Source: Zavarzinella formosa DSM 19928
GTDB lineage: Bacteria; Planctomycetota; Planctomycetia; Gemmatales; Gemmataceae
Reading direction: 5' to 3'
NCBI RefSeq assembly: GCF_000255705.1
Contig: NZ_JH636439.1
Location: 1,249,236 to 1,290,047, forward strand
DNA: 40,812 bases
Shown: positions 1-7,768 of the stretch, piece after piece
Layout: each line of letters opens with the position of its first letter
How positions within the stretch are numbered: position 1 is the first letter of the stretch
Program-made: the position numbers and the translations under genes
Notes under the pieces: generated by a model
Told to the model about the DNA's origin: nothing
Database searches by the model: none
The model's input: the letters and a program-made list of their open reading frames with translations, nothing else

Positions 1-318
1 TGTCAGGGCGGCAGCGATGACCTCGGCTTTCTCGTCCGGCGTGTAGGTGGCCGGCCGGCCGGACCGGGCGGCGTCGTGCAACGCCCGCAGGCCGACCCGG
101 TTGAACCGGCGCAAGCGGCCATACACGGTGATCCGTGTGACGCCCAGCCGGCGGGCAATGTGGGCTGGCTTCTCGCCATCGGCCAGGGCCAGGAGGATGG
201 CGGCCCGTTCGACGACGCGGGCTTCGGATTTACGAGAACGAGTCAGCCGGGTGAGTTCGGCCCGTTCCTCAGCCGTCATCTCCCGGAGACGTAGTGGCTT
301 CCAAACACGTCGTGGCAT
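1..318 (-). CDS. IS630-family transposase, N-terminal part (runs off left edge)
   Basis: Read on the minus strand from the ATG at 318, this gives 106 uninterrupted codons to the window edge. The N-terminus is basic (MPRRVWKPLRLREMTAEE). A winged-helix/HTH segment follows, with 'ARRLGVTRITVYGRLRRF' at about residues 55-72 and then 'GRPATYTPDEKAEVI'. This is the usual DNA-binding half of IS630-type transposases, which bind the element's ends; the DDE catalytic half would lie beyond base 1. The gene is divergent from the truncated binding-protein gene at 365, so the element's end should lie between about 319 and 364. The family call is by sequence resemblance; the exact IS is not identified. Confidence 0.8.
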   Translation of the reverse strand, partial: MPRRVWKPLRLREMTAEERAELTRLTRSRKSEARVVERAAILLALADGEKPAHIARRLGVTRITVYGRLRRFNRVGLRALHDAARSGRPATYTPDEKAEVIAAALT

Positions 319-344
319 GCGGAGATTCCTGCCAAAAATGAAGT

Positions 345-369
345 GCCAAATAGTGTATTGATATTTGGC
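345..369. repeat. 8-bp inverted repeat at the presumed IS630/host junction
   Basis: GCCAAATA (345-352) and TATTTGGC (362-369) are perfect inverted copies separated by 9 nt. They lie between the transposase start and the remaining solute-binding-protein codons. This may be part of a terminal inverted repeat, or an operator. The other end of the element is outside the window, so this cannot be settled here. The right arm contains a TA dinucleotide, the usual IS630 target. Confidence 0.35.
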
Positions 370-1258
370 GGATGCACCACTAAAAATGTCGCCGCCGGGA
401 CAGCCGGCGTTCGATCTGGTCCTTACCGACGCAACGCAGGGCTATCCCGCGATTCGAGAGGGATTGTTTCAAAAGATCGACATGTCGCGCATCTCGAATC
501 TGGCGAACCTCAGCCCGTCGGTCCTTGACACTTGGGTGCATCGGGAAGGCTATGGCGTCACCTTCCCCGAATCGGCGCTGACGCTGGCATACAGCAAAGA
601 ATTAGTGGACTTCGAGCCGAAAAACTGGAGCGACCTGCTGAGGGAGAGCGTGAAGGGCAAAGTTGGTCTAAACGCCGCCTTCTACATGTCGCTTTACACG
701 TTCGCCTGCATGAAGGTATCGCAAGAGGGCAAGCCCGGAACCGCTCACGCGGAGGTGAACACTAACCTCAACGGCGTTCTCAATTTCGCCAAGGAACACC
801 GAGATCAAGTCAAGCTTTGGTGGCCGAGCGCGACCGACATGATGTTGAATCTGACGCAACGGAATCTCGCCATCGGCAACATGCACAGTTCCGAATTGTT
901 GCGAGTGCGGCGGGAGAAAAAAGACATCGGCGCGGTGGCGCCGGTTGAGGATCGCGCGTTCCAGCAGTTGATGTGGGTCATTCCCGAAGGCACCAAAAAG
1001 AAGGAATTGGCCGAGGCGGCGATCAACGTCCTGTTTGGCGAAGAGGTCCAAACCGACTTTGCCCGAAACGGTTCGATGACGCCCCTTCTTTCCGTCGCGA
1101 AGAAGATGGCTGAAGAAAATGCTTTGTGGAAGCAGATTTATCCATCGACCGAAGAGCAATTGAAAGCCATTGAGTATTACCCCTACGACACCTTTTCCAA
1201 AGACTGGGACGATATCGTTTCGACGTGGGACAAGGAAATCATGCGGAAGGCCGGTTAA
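365..1258 (+). pseudogene. ABC transporter solute-binding protein (PotD-like), 5'-truncated
   Basis: An open frame of 297 codons beginning at a TTG, with no signal peptide. The content matches the C-terminal three quarters of polyamine/iron-type periplasmic binding proteins: 'AFDLVLTDATQGYPAIREGL', then 'SALTLAYSKELVDFEPKNW', and a C-terminal 'YYPYDTFSKDWDDIVSTWDK'. The family is usually about 340-370 residues with a signal peptide, so roughly 60-80 N-terminal residues including the export signal are missing. The break coincides with the IS630-type transposase on the other strand, so transposon truncation is the likely cause. An exported product cannot be made from this frame. Three intact importer genes follow. 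The family call is firm; the exact ligand (putrescine/spermidine, iron or another) cannot be read from the sequence. Confidence 0.75.
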
Positions 1259-1296
1259 CCCGGCTCACCCGCGTCGGACGAACGGAGGTTTTGAGT

Positions 1297-2352
1297 TTGG
1301 CGACAAACGATGTATTGCGGCTGGAAGGGTTGACCCGTTCGTTCGGCCACAACGCGCCCGCCGTGAACCAGGTCGATCTCCGCTTGGAGGCCGGCAGCCT
1401 GTTTTGCCTGCTCGGGCCGTCCGGGTGTGGAAAATCCACTTTGTTGCGGCTCGTCGGCGGCTATCTTGCGCCCGACGCCGGACGAGTCTTCCTCGCCGAT
1501 GTTGATGTCAATGACATGCCGTTGGAGCGGCGCAACATCGGCATGGTGTTTCAAAACTACGCTCTCTTCCCGCATTTGACGGCGCGGGCCAATGTGGCCT
1601 TCGGACTGGAGGCGCGCGGCGTGCCGCGATCCGAACGGCGACAGCGAGTCGATGCCATGTTAGACCGCGTTGGCCTGTCATCGACTGAGCGAGAGCGCCG
1701 GCCGCGCGAACTCTCCGGGGGCCAGCAACAGCGCGTCGCCTTGGCTCGCGCGCTTGTCATTCAACCGAAACTGCTGCTGCTCGACGAACCGCTCGCCAAT
1801 CTCGACCGCCAGTTGCGCGAGCAAATGCGGCTCGAACTCAAGGAAATCCTGCGCACCACTGGCGTGACCGCGCTGTTGGTGACACACGATCAAGAAGAGG
1901 CCCTGTCGCTGGCCGACCGTGTCGGCGTCATGCTCGGCGGACGATTGTTGCAGACGGACGCGCCTCGCGTTCTTTACAACCATCCACGCACTCCGTTCGT
2001 CGCCGGCTTTCTTGGTTTGGCGAATTTGCTGCGAGTCGCGGACGCCGTCGGCGACATGCTCCATCTCGAAGGGGGCCTGTCGTTGCGTGGGAAAGGGACG
2101 AAAGACAACCGAGTGATGATCCGCCCCGAAAAGTTCCTGCTCGGCCCCGCCGCCGAGCGATGCCCGACCCGTTGGACCGGCCGCGTCATCAACACGCTTT
2201 TTCTCGGAGCTCAGCAGATGCTTCAGGTGGCGGTGACACCCGCCGTCACGGTTCGCGCATGCTGCCGACCCGGCGAGGCCGGCGATGGTGACGAGGTGAC
2301 GCTTGGCATCCCCGACGATGCCGTCTGGATCGTGCCCGGAGAGGATGTATGA
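1297..2352 (+). CDS. ABC transporter ATP-binding protein, PotA/FbpC type
   Basis: The cytoplasmic ATPase that powers import through the two permeases encoded next. Visible motifs are Walker A GPSGCGKST (residues 40-48), Q-loop 'GMVFQNYALFP', signature 'LSGGQQQRVALARAL', Walker B 'LLLLDEPLANLD' and the switch histidine in 'LLVTHDQEEAL'. The C-terminal third is TOBE-like, as in PotA and FbpC. The length of 351 residues is normal. TTG 1297 is chosen as start because GGAGG at 1284-1288 sits 8 nt upstream; an in-frame ATG at 1225 would overlap the previous gene and adds non-conserved residues. The stop overlaps the next start (ATGA), so translation is probably coupled. The substrate class is inferred from the operon. 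Confidence 0.9.
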   Translation: MATNDVLRLEGLTRSFGHNAPAVNQVDLRLEAGSLFCLLGPSGCGKSTLLRLVGGYLAPDAGRVFLADVDVNDMPLERRNIGMVFQNYALFPHLTARANVAFGLEARGVPRSERRQRVDAMLDRVGLSSTERERRPRELSGGQQQRVALARALVIQPKLLLLDEPLANLDRQLREQMRLELKEILRTTGVTALLVTHDQEEALSLADRVGVMLGGRLLQTDAPRVLYNHPRTPFVAGFLGLANLLRVADAVGDMLHLEGGLSLRGKGTKDNRVMIRPEKFLLGPAAERCPTRWTGRVINTLFLGAQQMLQVAVTPAVTVRACCRPGEAGDGDEVTLGIPDDAVWIVPGEDV

Positions 2353-3236
2353 CGCCGTCCCGTTTCCGGCCGTATCTGCTGGCCTCCCCGGCGATCGTGT
2401 TGTTGCTGGGGTTCTTCCTCGCACCGATGCTGCAACTCGGCCGCGTCAGCCTCTACGACGGTGGCGGTCGCAGCGGATTCGGCATCGGCGGGGGTGGTTT
2501 CTACAAGCCGAACACTTGGACATTTCAGGCGTATCGGACGCTCGCCGGAGAAACCTACTTCCGCGAGGTATGGACCTTCACCGTTCTGCTTGGCCTCGGT
2601 GTGGCTTGCATCACCTTGCTGATTGCCTATCCGCTGTCGCTGTTTATTCATCGTCTTCCGCCTCGCGCCAAGGCGCTGGCCCTGACAGCCGTGGTGTTGC
2701 CCAAACTCGCCAATGTCCTCGTCCTCATCTATGGCTTGGAACTGCTGCTCAGCAACTCCGGCCCGGTCAACGGATTGCTCGTCGGATTGGGTGCGGTGTC
2801 GGAGCCGGTGGCATTCTTTCACAATCTGCCGGGCGTGCTGATCGGCGAGACGTATCTGATTCTCCCCTATGCCGTGCTGGCGCTGGTCGCCTCGCTCGAC
2901 CGCATCGACCCGGCGTTGGTTCCCGCGGCGCGCGGCTTGGGCGCGGGGCCGCTGCGAGTGTTCTGGCGCGTGACGTTGCCGCTGTCGGCTCCCGGAATCG
3001 CCCTAGCGGCAATGCTGAGCCTGATCTGGGCCTTGGGGGCGTTCACTGGCCCAGTGCTGCTGGGCAGTCCGCAGGAATTGACGCTTGCCGTCGAAGTGCA
3101 ACGGCAAACCTTCGAGAACCTCAACTGGCCGCGCGGCGCGGCGACGGCGGTTCTCATGCTCGTCACTCTCGCCGCCTGTCTCGTGTTGTATCAAGTGCCG
3201 GCGCGCTTCCTCCGACGCCGGGGAGGAGCGCCATGA
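2349..3236 (+). CDS. ABC transporter permease, PotB-like
   Basis: An integral inner-membrane permease of 295 residues. It starts with a hydrophobic segment (residues 8-28), followed by an extracytoplasmic stretch containing 'GFGIGGGGFYKPNTWTFQAY', then five further hydrophobic segments. The cytoplasmic EAA loop that contacts the ATPase is at about residues 194-222 ('AARGLGAGPLRVFWRVTLPL'). The gene overlaps the ATPase gene upstream by 4 nt and the second permease gene downstream by 4 nt, which fits one importer operon. The general BPD_transp_1 family call is secure. Assignment to the polyamine branch rests on the two-permease, one-ATPase, PotD-like arrangement. Confidence 0.88.
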   Translation: MTPSRFRPYLLASPAIVLLLGFFLAPMLQLGRVSLYDGGGRSGFGIGGGGFYKPNTWTFQAYRTLAGETYFREVWTFTVLLGLGVACITLLIAYPLSLFIHRLPPRAKALALTAVVLPKLANVLVLIYGLELLLSNSGPVNGLLVGLGAVSEPVAFFHNLPGVLIGETYLILPYAVLALVASLDRIDPALVPAARGLGAGPLRVFWRVTLPLSAPGIALAAMLSLIWALGAFTGPVLLGSPQELTLAVEVQRQTFENLNWPRGAATAVLMLVTLAACLVLYQVPARFLRRRGGAP

Positions 3237-4051
3237 GACGACGCCTGTCAGTATCCCGCCTGACGGGAAATATCTTCGGCTTGGGGACGCTCTTGCTGCT
3301 GTTGTGGCCGCTGGCTTACGCCGTGTGGATATCCTTCACGCCGAGTGAGTTGTTGGAGCCGCCACGCGGGGAACTATCGCTGCGCTGGTATCGGCGATTT
3401 TTCAATTCGCCGCAGTGGACCGCCGGGGTGTGGAACAGTCTGGAAGTGGCGGGGCTGGCTGTCGCCGGGTCGCTAATAGGCGGGACGGGATTGGCCGTGG
3501 CGGTGACTCGCCACCACTTTCGCGGACGACGGCTGTTGTCCGGCGCCGTGATGCTGCCGCTGTTCGTGCCGTCCGTGGTGCTGGGAATGGGGCTGTTGCC
3601 GTGGGTGCGATTTCTGGGATTCTGGGGATCGCTCTGGTCGTTGGGGGCAGGACATGCGTTGTGGAGTCTGCCGGTTGTGTTCCTCGTCGTCCGCTCAGCG
3701 CTGGAGGAACTCGATCCGGCGTTGGAGGAGGCGGCCCGCGGCCTGGGGGCGTCGCCGTTCCTGACGTTTCGCCGGGTGACACTGCCATTGATTATGCCGG
3801 CTGTGCTGTCGGGGGCGGCGATGGGATTCGTGCTGTCGCTCAACGAGTTCATGATCGCCCTGTTCCTGGCGACGCCCGACACGGAGACTCTGCCGAAAGT
3901 GATCTGGCCCAATCTCCGCTACACCCTGACACCACTGGTCGCGGCAGCTTCATGTGTGACGATGCTATTGACGCTGGCGGGCTTGGCGCTGACATCATCG
4001 TTGCTGCGAATGGAACGGTTCGTGGACCGGCTGTTGAGCCGAGGCAAGTAA
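3233..4051 (+). CDS. ABC transporter permease, PotC-like
   Basis: The second permease of the importer, 272 residues. Six hydrophobic segments are visible, the first at about residues 12-32. The EAA motif is 'AARGLGASPFLTFRRVTLPL' at roughly residues 165-184. The ATG at 3233 has GGGGAGG(AG) just upstream at 3220-3229 and overlaps the stop of the first permease (ATGA). The frame is open far upstream, but that part is the shadow of the first permease. No gene follows on this strand until 7336, so this closes the operon. With the binding-protein gene truncated, the transporter is likely non-functional unless another binding protein serves it. Confidence 0.88.
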   Translation: MRRRLSVSRLTGNIFGLGTLLLLLWPLAYAVWISFTPSELLEPPRGELSLRWYRRFFNSPQWTAGVWNSLEVAGLAVAGSLIGGTGLAVAVTRHHFRGRRLLSGAVMLPLFVPSVVLGMGLLPWVRFLGFWGSLWSLGAGHALWSLPVVFLVVRSALEELDPALEEAARGLGASPFLTFRRVTLPLIMPAVLSGAAMGFVLSLNEFMIALFLATPDTETLPKVIWPNLRYTLTPLVAAASCVTMLLTLAGLALTSSLLRMERFVDRLLSRGK

Positions 4052-4164
4052 TAGAATTGCCTCTGCGATTTCCACGAGAAATGTTCGGGATAAAAGGAGA
4101 CTACCAGCCTGTGGACGCACATCACCACAAGCCAGAAGTCTCCGAGGGAATCTGCCCGGCGCCT

Positions 4165-4947
4165 TCACTTCTCGCCACGGCGAACCACCGCCAGCACGGG
4201 TCGGTGATCTGACGCGATCTTCTCATCAATGACTTTCACTTCAACGGCTTTGAACTTTCCCCGGAAGAGGACGTAATCGATCTGTTCGGTTGGTGTGTCG
4301 GAGGGACTGGTGAGCAGCCCCTTCCCGCCCGGTTCCGTCACAAAAGTCCAGCGTTTCGCCAACGCCTTCACCGGCTCGCTGTTCGGCTCGGCGTTGAAGT
4401 CGCCCGCGAGAATCAGCGGGCCGTCCTCGTTGCCGAACAATTCGTTGATCGTTGCGACCTGCCGCTCGCGCGTCGCGCCGTCGTCATGCTGCAAATCGGT
4501 GTTCAAGAACGTGATCGCCTCGCCCTCGTCGGGAACGACGGTCGCCCGCATGACGATTCTTGCCTCCTGCCCGGCCTTGCCCGGAAGCTTGTGGGTCTTC
4601 ACCTCTTTGATTGGAAACCGCGAAAGCATCGCGAGACCATAACCGCCCCCTTGAAGGTCAATGGCCTTGGCGAACTCGACGTTCATCCCGGTCAGCCTTC
4701 CCAATTCCACGGCCTAGTCGGTTTTTTTGGTGCGGGTGGTGTTCCGGTCCACTTCCTGGAGGGCAACCAAGTCTGGCTTGGACACCTTGATGACTTCCGC
4801 GAGGCGGGCCAAGTCGACTTTGTCGTCGGTCCCCTCTCCGTGGTGAATGTTGTAAGTGAGAACGCGAAGCACCTTCGGCGCCGGAGTGTCCCCGGCGTGA
4901 ACCAGCCCGGAGAATCCAAGCATCAAAGGAAGAAGCAACAATCGCAT
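4165..4947 (-). pseudogene. Endonuclease/exonuclease/phosphatase-family protein interrupted by an in-frame TAG
   Basis: One 260-codon frame on the minus strand, split by a single TAG at codon 78 (4714-4716). The first part has a signal peptide (MRLLLLPLMLGFSGLVHA) and then 'LRVLTYNIHHGEG' and 'PDLVALQEVD', the metal-binding Asn and Glu motifs of the EEP superfamily. The second part carries 'AGDFNAEPNSEP' and 'IDYVLF...SDHRPVLAVV', the catalytic Asp/Asn and Asp-His motifs. The frame is the same on both sides and the context reads '...TKKTD * AVELGR'; a Gln codon (CAG to TAG) would restore a normal family member. Likely a secreted phosphodiesterase or nuclease of unknown substrate. It could be a true pseudogene, a sequencing error, or read-through. 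The downstream half could restart only at GTG 4708-4710 and would lack the signal peptide and half the active site. Confidence 0.8.
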
Positions 4948-4993
4948 GTCTTGTTTCCGGGCGTTCGCCCGGCCCGTTTGCAGAATGGCTCGG

Positions 4994-5293
4994 TTACTTT
5001 ATGGCGATTGCCCGCGAGAAATGGCAGGCCGATTTTTTCAACAAAACTTCTTCCGCCGGCGACAAACCCAGATAGGCTTTAGTCAGGACAAGCGAGTGGC
5101 GATCCGGGCCGCGACAGCGGTCAGCAGTGCTTCGTCCGTAACGACGATCTGCTTCGAGGGCGATCTTCGCGTTGTATGCCCAACTGGCTTTCAGGTGCTG
5201 ACGCTCTTCCTCGGCGTGGGCCTCCAATATCCATCCCCGCTCCTGGCCTTCACTCTGGTGACAGCGACGGTATTGGCTGACTGTCGTACTCAT
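4994..5293 (-). CDS. Doubtful small ORF, no recognised family
   Basis: A 99-codon minus-strand frame from ATG 5293, ending 46 nt before the EEP gene start on the same strand. The protein is hydrophilic and its middle ('AHAEEERQHLKASWAYNAK') has the composition of a helical protein. I do not recognise a family. No good Shine-Dalgarno precedes the ATG. It overlaps the zinc-knuckle frame at 5250-5423 by 44 nt, so the two could be coupled genes or halves of one frameshifted gene. A long plus-strand frame through 4946-5572 has no family features and is taken as a shadow. If neither small ORF is real, 4948-5657 holds no gene. Confidence 0.3.
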   Translation of the reverse strand: MSTTVSQYRRCHQSEGQERGWILEAHAEEERQHLKASWAYNAKIALEADRRYGRSTADRCRGPDRHSLVLTKAYLGLSPAEEVLLKKSACHFSRAIAIK

Positions 5294-5423
5294 AGAGTTC
5301 CGCGCACGCCGGGCAGAGCATCGTGTACCTTTCGTTCGTCGAGAACTCAAGGAGATATTGTCCTTTCCCGCATGGGCAGACATGCGAGTGCTGGTAATCA
5401 AAATGCGGAACATGAAGCGTCAC
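5250..5423 (-). CDS. Possible small zinc-ribbon ORF (CPCG...CPAC)
   Basis: A 57-codon minus-strand frame from GTG 5423. It contains 'HVCPCGKGQYLLEF' followed 16 residues later by 'MLCPACAELYEYD', two CPxC knuckles spaced as in a rubredoxin-like or zinc-ribbon fold. There is no clear ribosome-binding site at the GTG. An out-of-frame ATG with 13 codons lies just upstream (from about 5477), so an N-terminal frameshift is possible. The residue composition looks protein-like rather than like a random frame, but the ORF is short. Function is unknown. Confidence 0.3.
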   Translation of the reverse strand: MTLHVPHFDYQHSHVCPCGKGQYLLEFSTNERYTMLCPACAELYEYDSQPIPSLSPE

Positions 5424-5498
5424 GGGATCGGTCTTGGCTATTGGTAGACTCCGGAAGGTTGGCGATAGCGATCAAGCATGTTTTCGGCTACGCCATGC

Positions 5499-5546
5499 CT
5501 GATATCCGAACACGCCTAAAACATTTTAGGCGTGTTCGGATATCAG
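5499..5546. repeat. Perfect 23-bp inverted repeat with a 2-nt centre
   Basis: The arms at 5499-5521 and 5524-5546 are exact reverse complements, separated only by CA at 5522-5523. The outer ends read CTGATATCC... and ...GGATATCAG, and the centre reads CCTAAAA-CA-TTTTAGG. There is no U-run, and a 2-nt loop is too small for a standard terminator hairpin, although the A/T centre could open. It lies 112 nt left of the proposed IS66 end. It could be a cruciform, two abutted inverted IS ends, a binding site for a dimeric protein, or a folded RNA. Confidence 0.85.
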
Positions 5547-5657
5547 CCGACCCAAGCTTTACTGACACATAATCATCCGCAATGTTCTCGTTGAAGCAGT
5601 AATCTGTGCACCGCAACGACTTGTCAGCAAATTCACATAGCCATCCATCAGAATTTC

Positions 5658-7164
5658 GTATGAGTTCACGATCCGAGGTTTTGTTTTCCGAGAGCCTATG
5701 GTGGCGTCGGCCACATGGATGTGCCCAAACTGACGCCGGAGATGCTGGCCGGTTTCCCGCCCTCGGCGGTGGAACTCATCCAACAGCTGCTCGCGGTCAT
5801 CCAACTTCAAGCGGCAAAGATTGCGGAGCTTGAAGAGAAGCTGAGTCAGAACTCGCACAACTCATCGAAGCCGCCGTCGAGCGACGGACTGGCGGTCAAG
5901 CCGTCTCCCCCCAAGTCGGCCACGGGAAAGAAGCCGGGCGGCCAGCCGGGGCATTCCAAACAATCCCGGACGCTGATCCCGACCGTCGAATGCCATCGCA
6001 TGATCCCCTGTTTCCCCGCCGTCCGCCGCAACTGCTCGAAACCACTGGCGGGAAACGATCCGAATCCGTTGCGTTTCCAAGTGACCGAACTGCCGCCGGT
6101 GAAGCCCGAGGTCACGGAATATCAACGCCACCGGCTCGTATGCGCCTGCGGTTTCTCCAATTGCGGCCCGCTGCCGACGGGCGTGACCGGGCAGGACGGT
6201 CCCCGGTTGCGGGCGTGGGTCGTGCTGCTGACCGGGCGATACCGGATGAGCAAGGAAAACGCGGCGAACCTGACAGGTGATGTGTTTGGGGTGTCTCTCT
6301 CGGCCGGGCAGGTCTGCTCCGTCGAGGCCGGGGCGGGCCGGATGTTGCAACCGGTCGCCGATGAAATCCTCGCGGCCGCCCGCCGGTCGGCGTCCAACAT
6401 CGACGAGACGTCGATGGGCCGGGGCCGCTGGCTGTGGGTGATGGTCACGGCCGTCGGCACGGCCTTCCAGATCGTGACCGGCCGGAACCGCGAGGAACTG
6501 TTAAACTTGATCGGCGATAACGATGTCCGCGTGCTGACGAGCGACCGGCACAGTTTGTATTCCCGACTGTGGTCCGGGCAACATCAACTGTGTTGGGCTC
6601 ATTTGCGTCGGGATTTCCAGGCGATGATCGACCGGAACAACGACGGCTCGGAAGTCGGGCGGGAGCTGTTGATGCTGTCGGACGAGTTGTTCGGCCTGTG
6701 GAAACGGGTGCGGGACGGAACCCTGACAAAGAAAGCGTTCGCCTCGAAAATGACCCGGCCCGGCGTCTTCCGGACCCGCCTCGACGCCGCGTTGAAGCAA
6801 GGCCTCGCCGGCGGCTGCGCCAAGACGCGCGGGACGTGCGGGCAGTTGATCGAACGGGAGGCGTCGTTGTTCCGGTTCGCCTTCAACGACGGGGTGGAAC
6901 CGACCAACAATGCCGCCGAGCGGGCGATCCGGCATGGAGTGATCTGGCGAAAGCAGAGCCACGGCCCGAAGAGCGAGTCCGGGGCGGCATATCTGGCCAA
7001 CATCTGGAGTGTCGTGGAGACCTGCCGTCAGCAAGGCCGACGAGTCTGGGACTTCCTCGCCGAATGCTTCAATGCCGCTCAAACCGGTCAGCCATTGCCA
7101 CGCCTCGTCACGCCAGTTCCGCAACTTCAAGCGGCCTGAGTTAATATGGGTCGTGAACTACTAC
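5658..7164 (+). mobile_element. IS66-type insertion sequence (proposed limits)
   Basis: The boundaries are proposed from an imperfect inverted repeat flanking the transposase. The left end is GTATGAGTTCACGATCC (5658-5674). The right end is GGGTCGTGAACTACTAC (7148-7164), whose reverse complement matches the left end at 14 of 17 positions. Elements of this family typically begin with GTA. The flanking 8-mers (5650-5657 and 7165-7172) do not match, so no target duplication supports these limits. The element carries one gene, like the IS66 subgroup that lacks TnpA and TnpB. Confidence 0.45.
5715..7139 (+). CDS. IS66-family transposase (TnpC-type)
   Basis: 474 residues, normal for a single-gene IS66 transposase. 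An N-terminal helix ('LQAAKIAELEEKLSQ') leads into the family motif NSHNSSKPPSSD (about residues 46-57). A Cys-rich segment follows (residues 90-150, including CACGFSNCG). The catalytic core has 'SNIDETSMGRGRWLWVM' (first Asp), 'VLTSDRHSLYSRLW' (second Asp) and 'DGVEPTNNAAERAIR' (Glu), followed by 'WRKQSHGPKSESGA'. The first zinc-finger segment ('MIPCFPAVRRNC') looks diverged from the usual CxxC pattern. The frame is intact, so it may be active. Start at ATG 5715; no strong ribosome site is visible. Confidence 0.9.
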   Translation: MDVPKLTPEMLAGFPPSAVELIQQLLAVIQLQAAKIAELEEKLSQNSHNSSKPPSSDGLAVKPSPPKSATGKKPGGQPGHSKQSRTLIPTVECHRMIPCFPAVRRNCSKPLAGNDPNPLRFQVTELPPVKPEVTEYQRHRLVCACGFSNCGPLPTGVTGQDGPRLRAWVVLLTGRYRMSKENAANLTGDVFGVSLSAGQVCSVEAGAGRMLQPVADEILAAARRSASNIDETSMGRGRWLWVMVTAVGTAFQIVTGRNREELLNLIGDNDVRVLTSDRHSLYSRLWSGQHQLCWAHLRRDFQAMIDRNNDGSEVGRELLMLSDELFGLWKRVRDGTLTKKAFASKMTRPGVFRTRLDAALKQGLAGGCAKTRGTCGQLIEREASLFRFAFNDGVEPTNNAAERAIRHGVIWRKQSHGPKSESGAAYLANIWSVVETCRQQGRRVWDFLAECFNAAQTGQPLPRLVTPVPQLQAA

Positions 7165-7335
7165 GCTTGAAGTCATGTCGGCAGACCGATTCGTTGACCG
7201 ACATTCTAACCAAATTTCCTTGCTTGTTTCGCATCATCCGATGCCCGAAAGCAAACCGGCCGTTTTTGACTTTGGACCCTTGATGAGAGATTGAGATACC
7301 TTTTGCTGTCTGTTTCTTAACTCAGGAGTGTACTC

Positions 7336-7768
7336 GTGCCCATGCCTTTCGCCAGCAGGCTGTCTGCCTGCCTTCTCATGATTGTCATCACCGTTTCGGC
7401 GTCTGCCCAAGCACCAAGAGGGTGACTGGGCCGGTCGAGAAAATCCAAAAGGATTCCGTCGATCCTGTCGATGATCGGAAACCGATCATGAAGCCAAAAA
7501 TGGAAGCAGGCAACGAGAAAAAAATGAAGCAGGCAGATGTCGCTGTGGCCGTCGGGATGAGCATTGTCTCTATCATTGTGATCGTTGTCATCATCGTGGG
7601 GTTTTCGATGATCCCTTTCCTCATCGCAATGATGCGGGGTCACAACAATCTCGCCCCCATTTTCCTCGTATGCTTCTTCTTCGGTTGGTCATGCATGGAT
7701 GTATCATCGCATTGGTCTGGTCATTTTCAGACAACACACGAGCAAACAGGTATCGCCAAAGGTGGTAA
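7336..7768 (+). pseudogene. Superinfection-immunity-like membrane protein, two frameshifts
   Basis: Three frames in succession encode one protein-like sequence. GTG 7336, with AGGAG 7 nt upstream, starts a signal peptide ('SACLLMIVITVSASAQ') that ends at TGA 7423. The next frame, from 7422, gives 'VAVGMSIVSIIVIVVIIVGF', 'RGHNNLAPIFLVCFFFGWS' and then loses the motif. A third frame from 7697 resumes 'GCIIALVWSFSDNTRANRYR' and stops at 7768. The restored order (membrane helix, HNN, FFFGWS, GCIIALVWS) is that of the superinfection immunity protein family (T4 Imm-like). Two frameshifts, near 7420 and 7696, make this a probable pseudogene. The second frame alone would give 133 residues with the wrong C-terminus. 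Confidence 0.6.

Noticed and set aside
47-361. Plus-strand frames across the left edge
   Set aside because: Antisense to the IS630 transposase; no family features.
2303-3232. Upstream extension of the second permease frame
   Set aside because: It is the +1 shadow of the first permease; the good ribosome site is before 3233.
5499-5546. Palindrome as a standard intrinsic terminator
   Set aside because: The centre is 2 nt, no T-run follows, and no gene ends beside it.
4946-5572. 208-codon plus-strand frame
   Set aside because: Starts within the EEP upstream region, no recognisable motif, odd composition; minus-strand frames look more protein-like.
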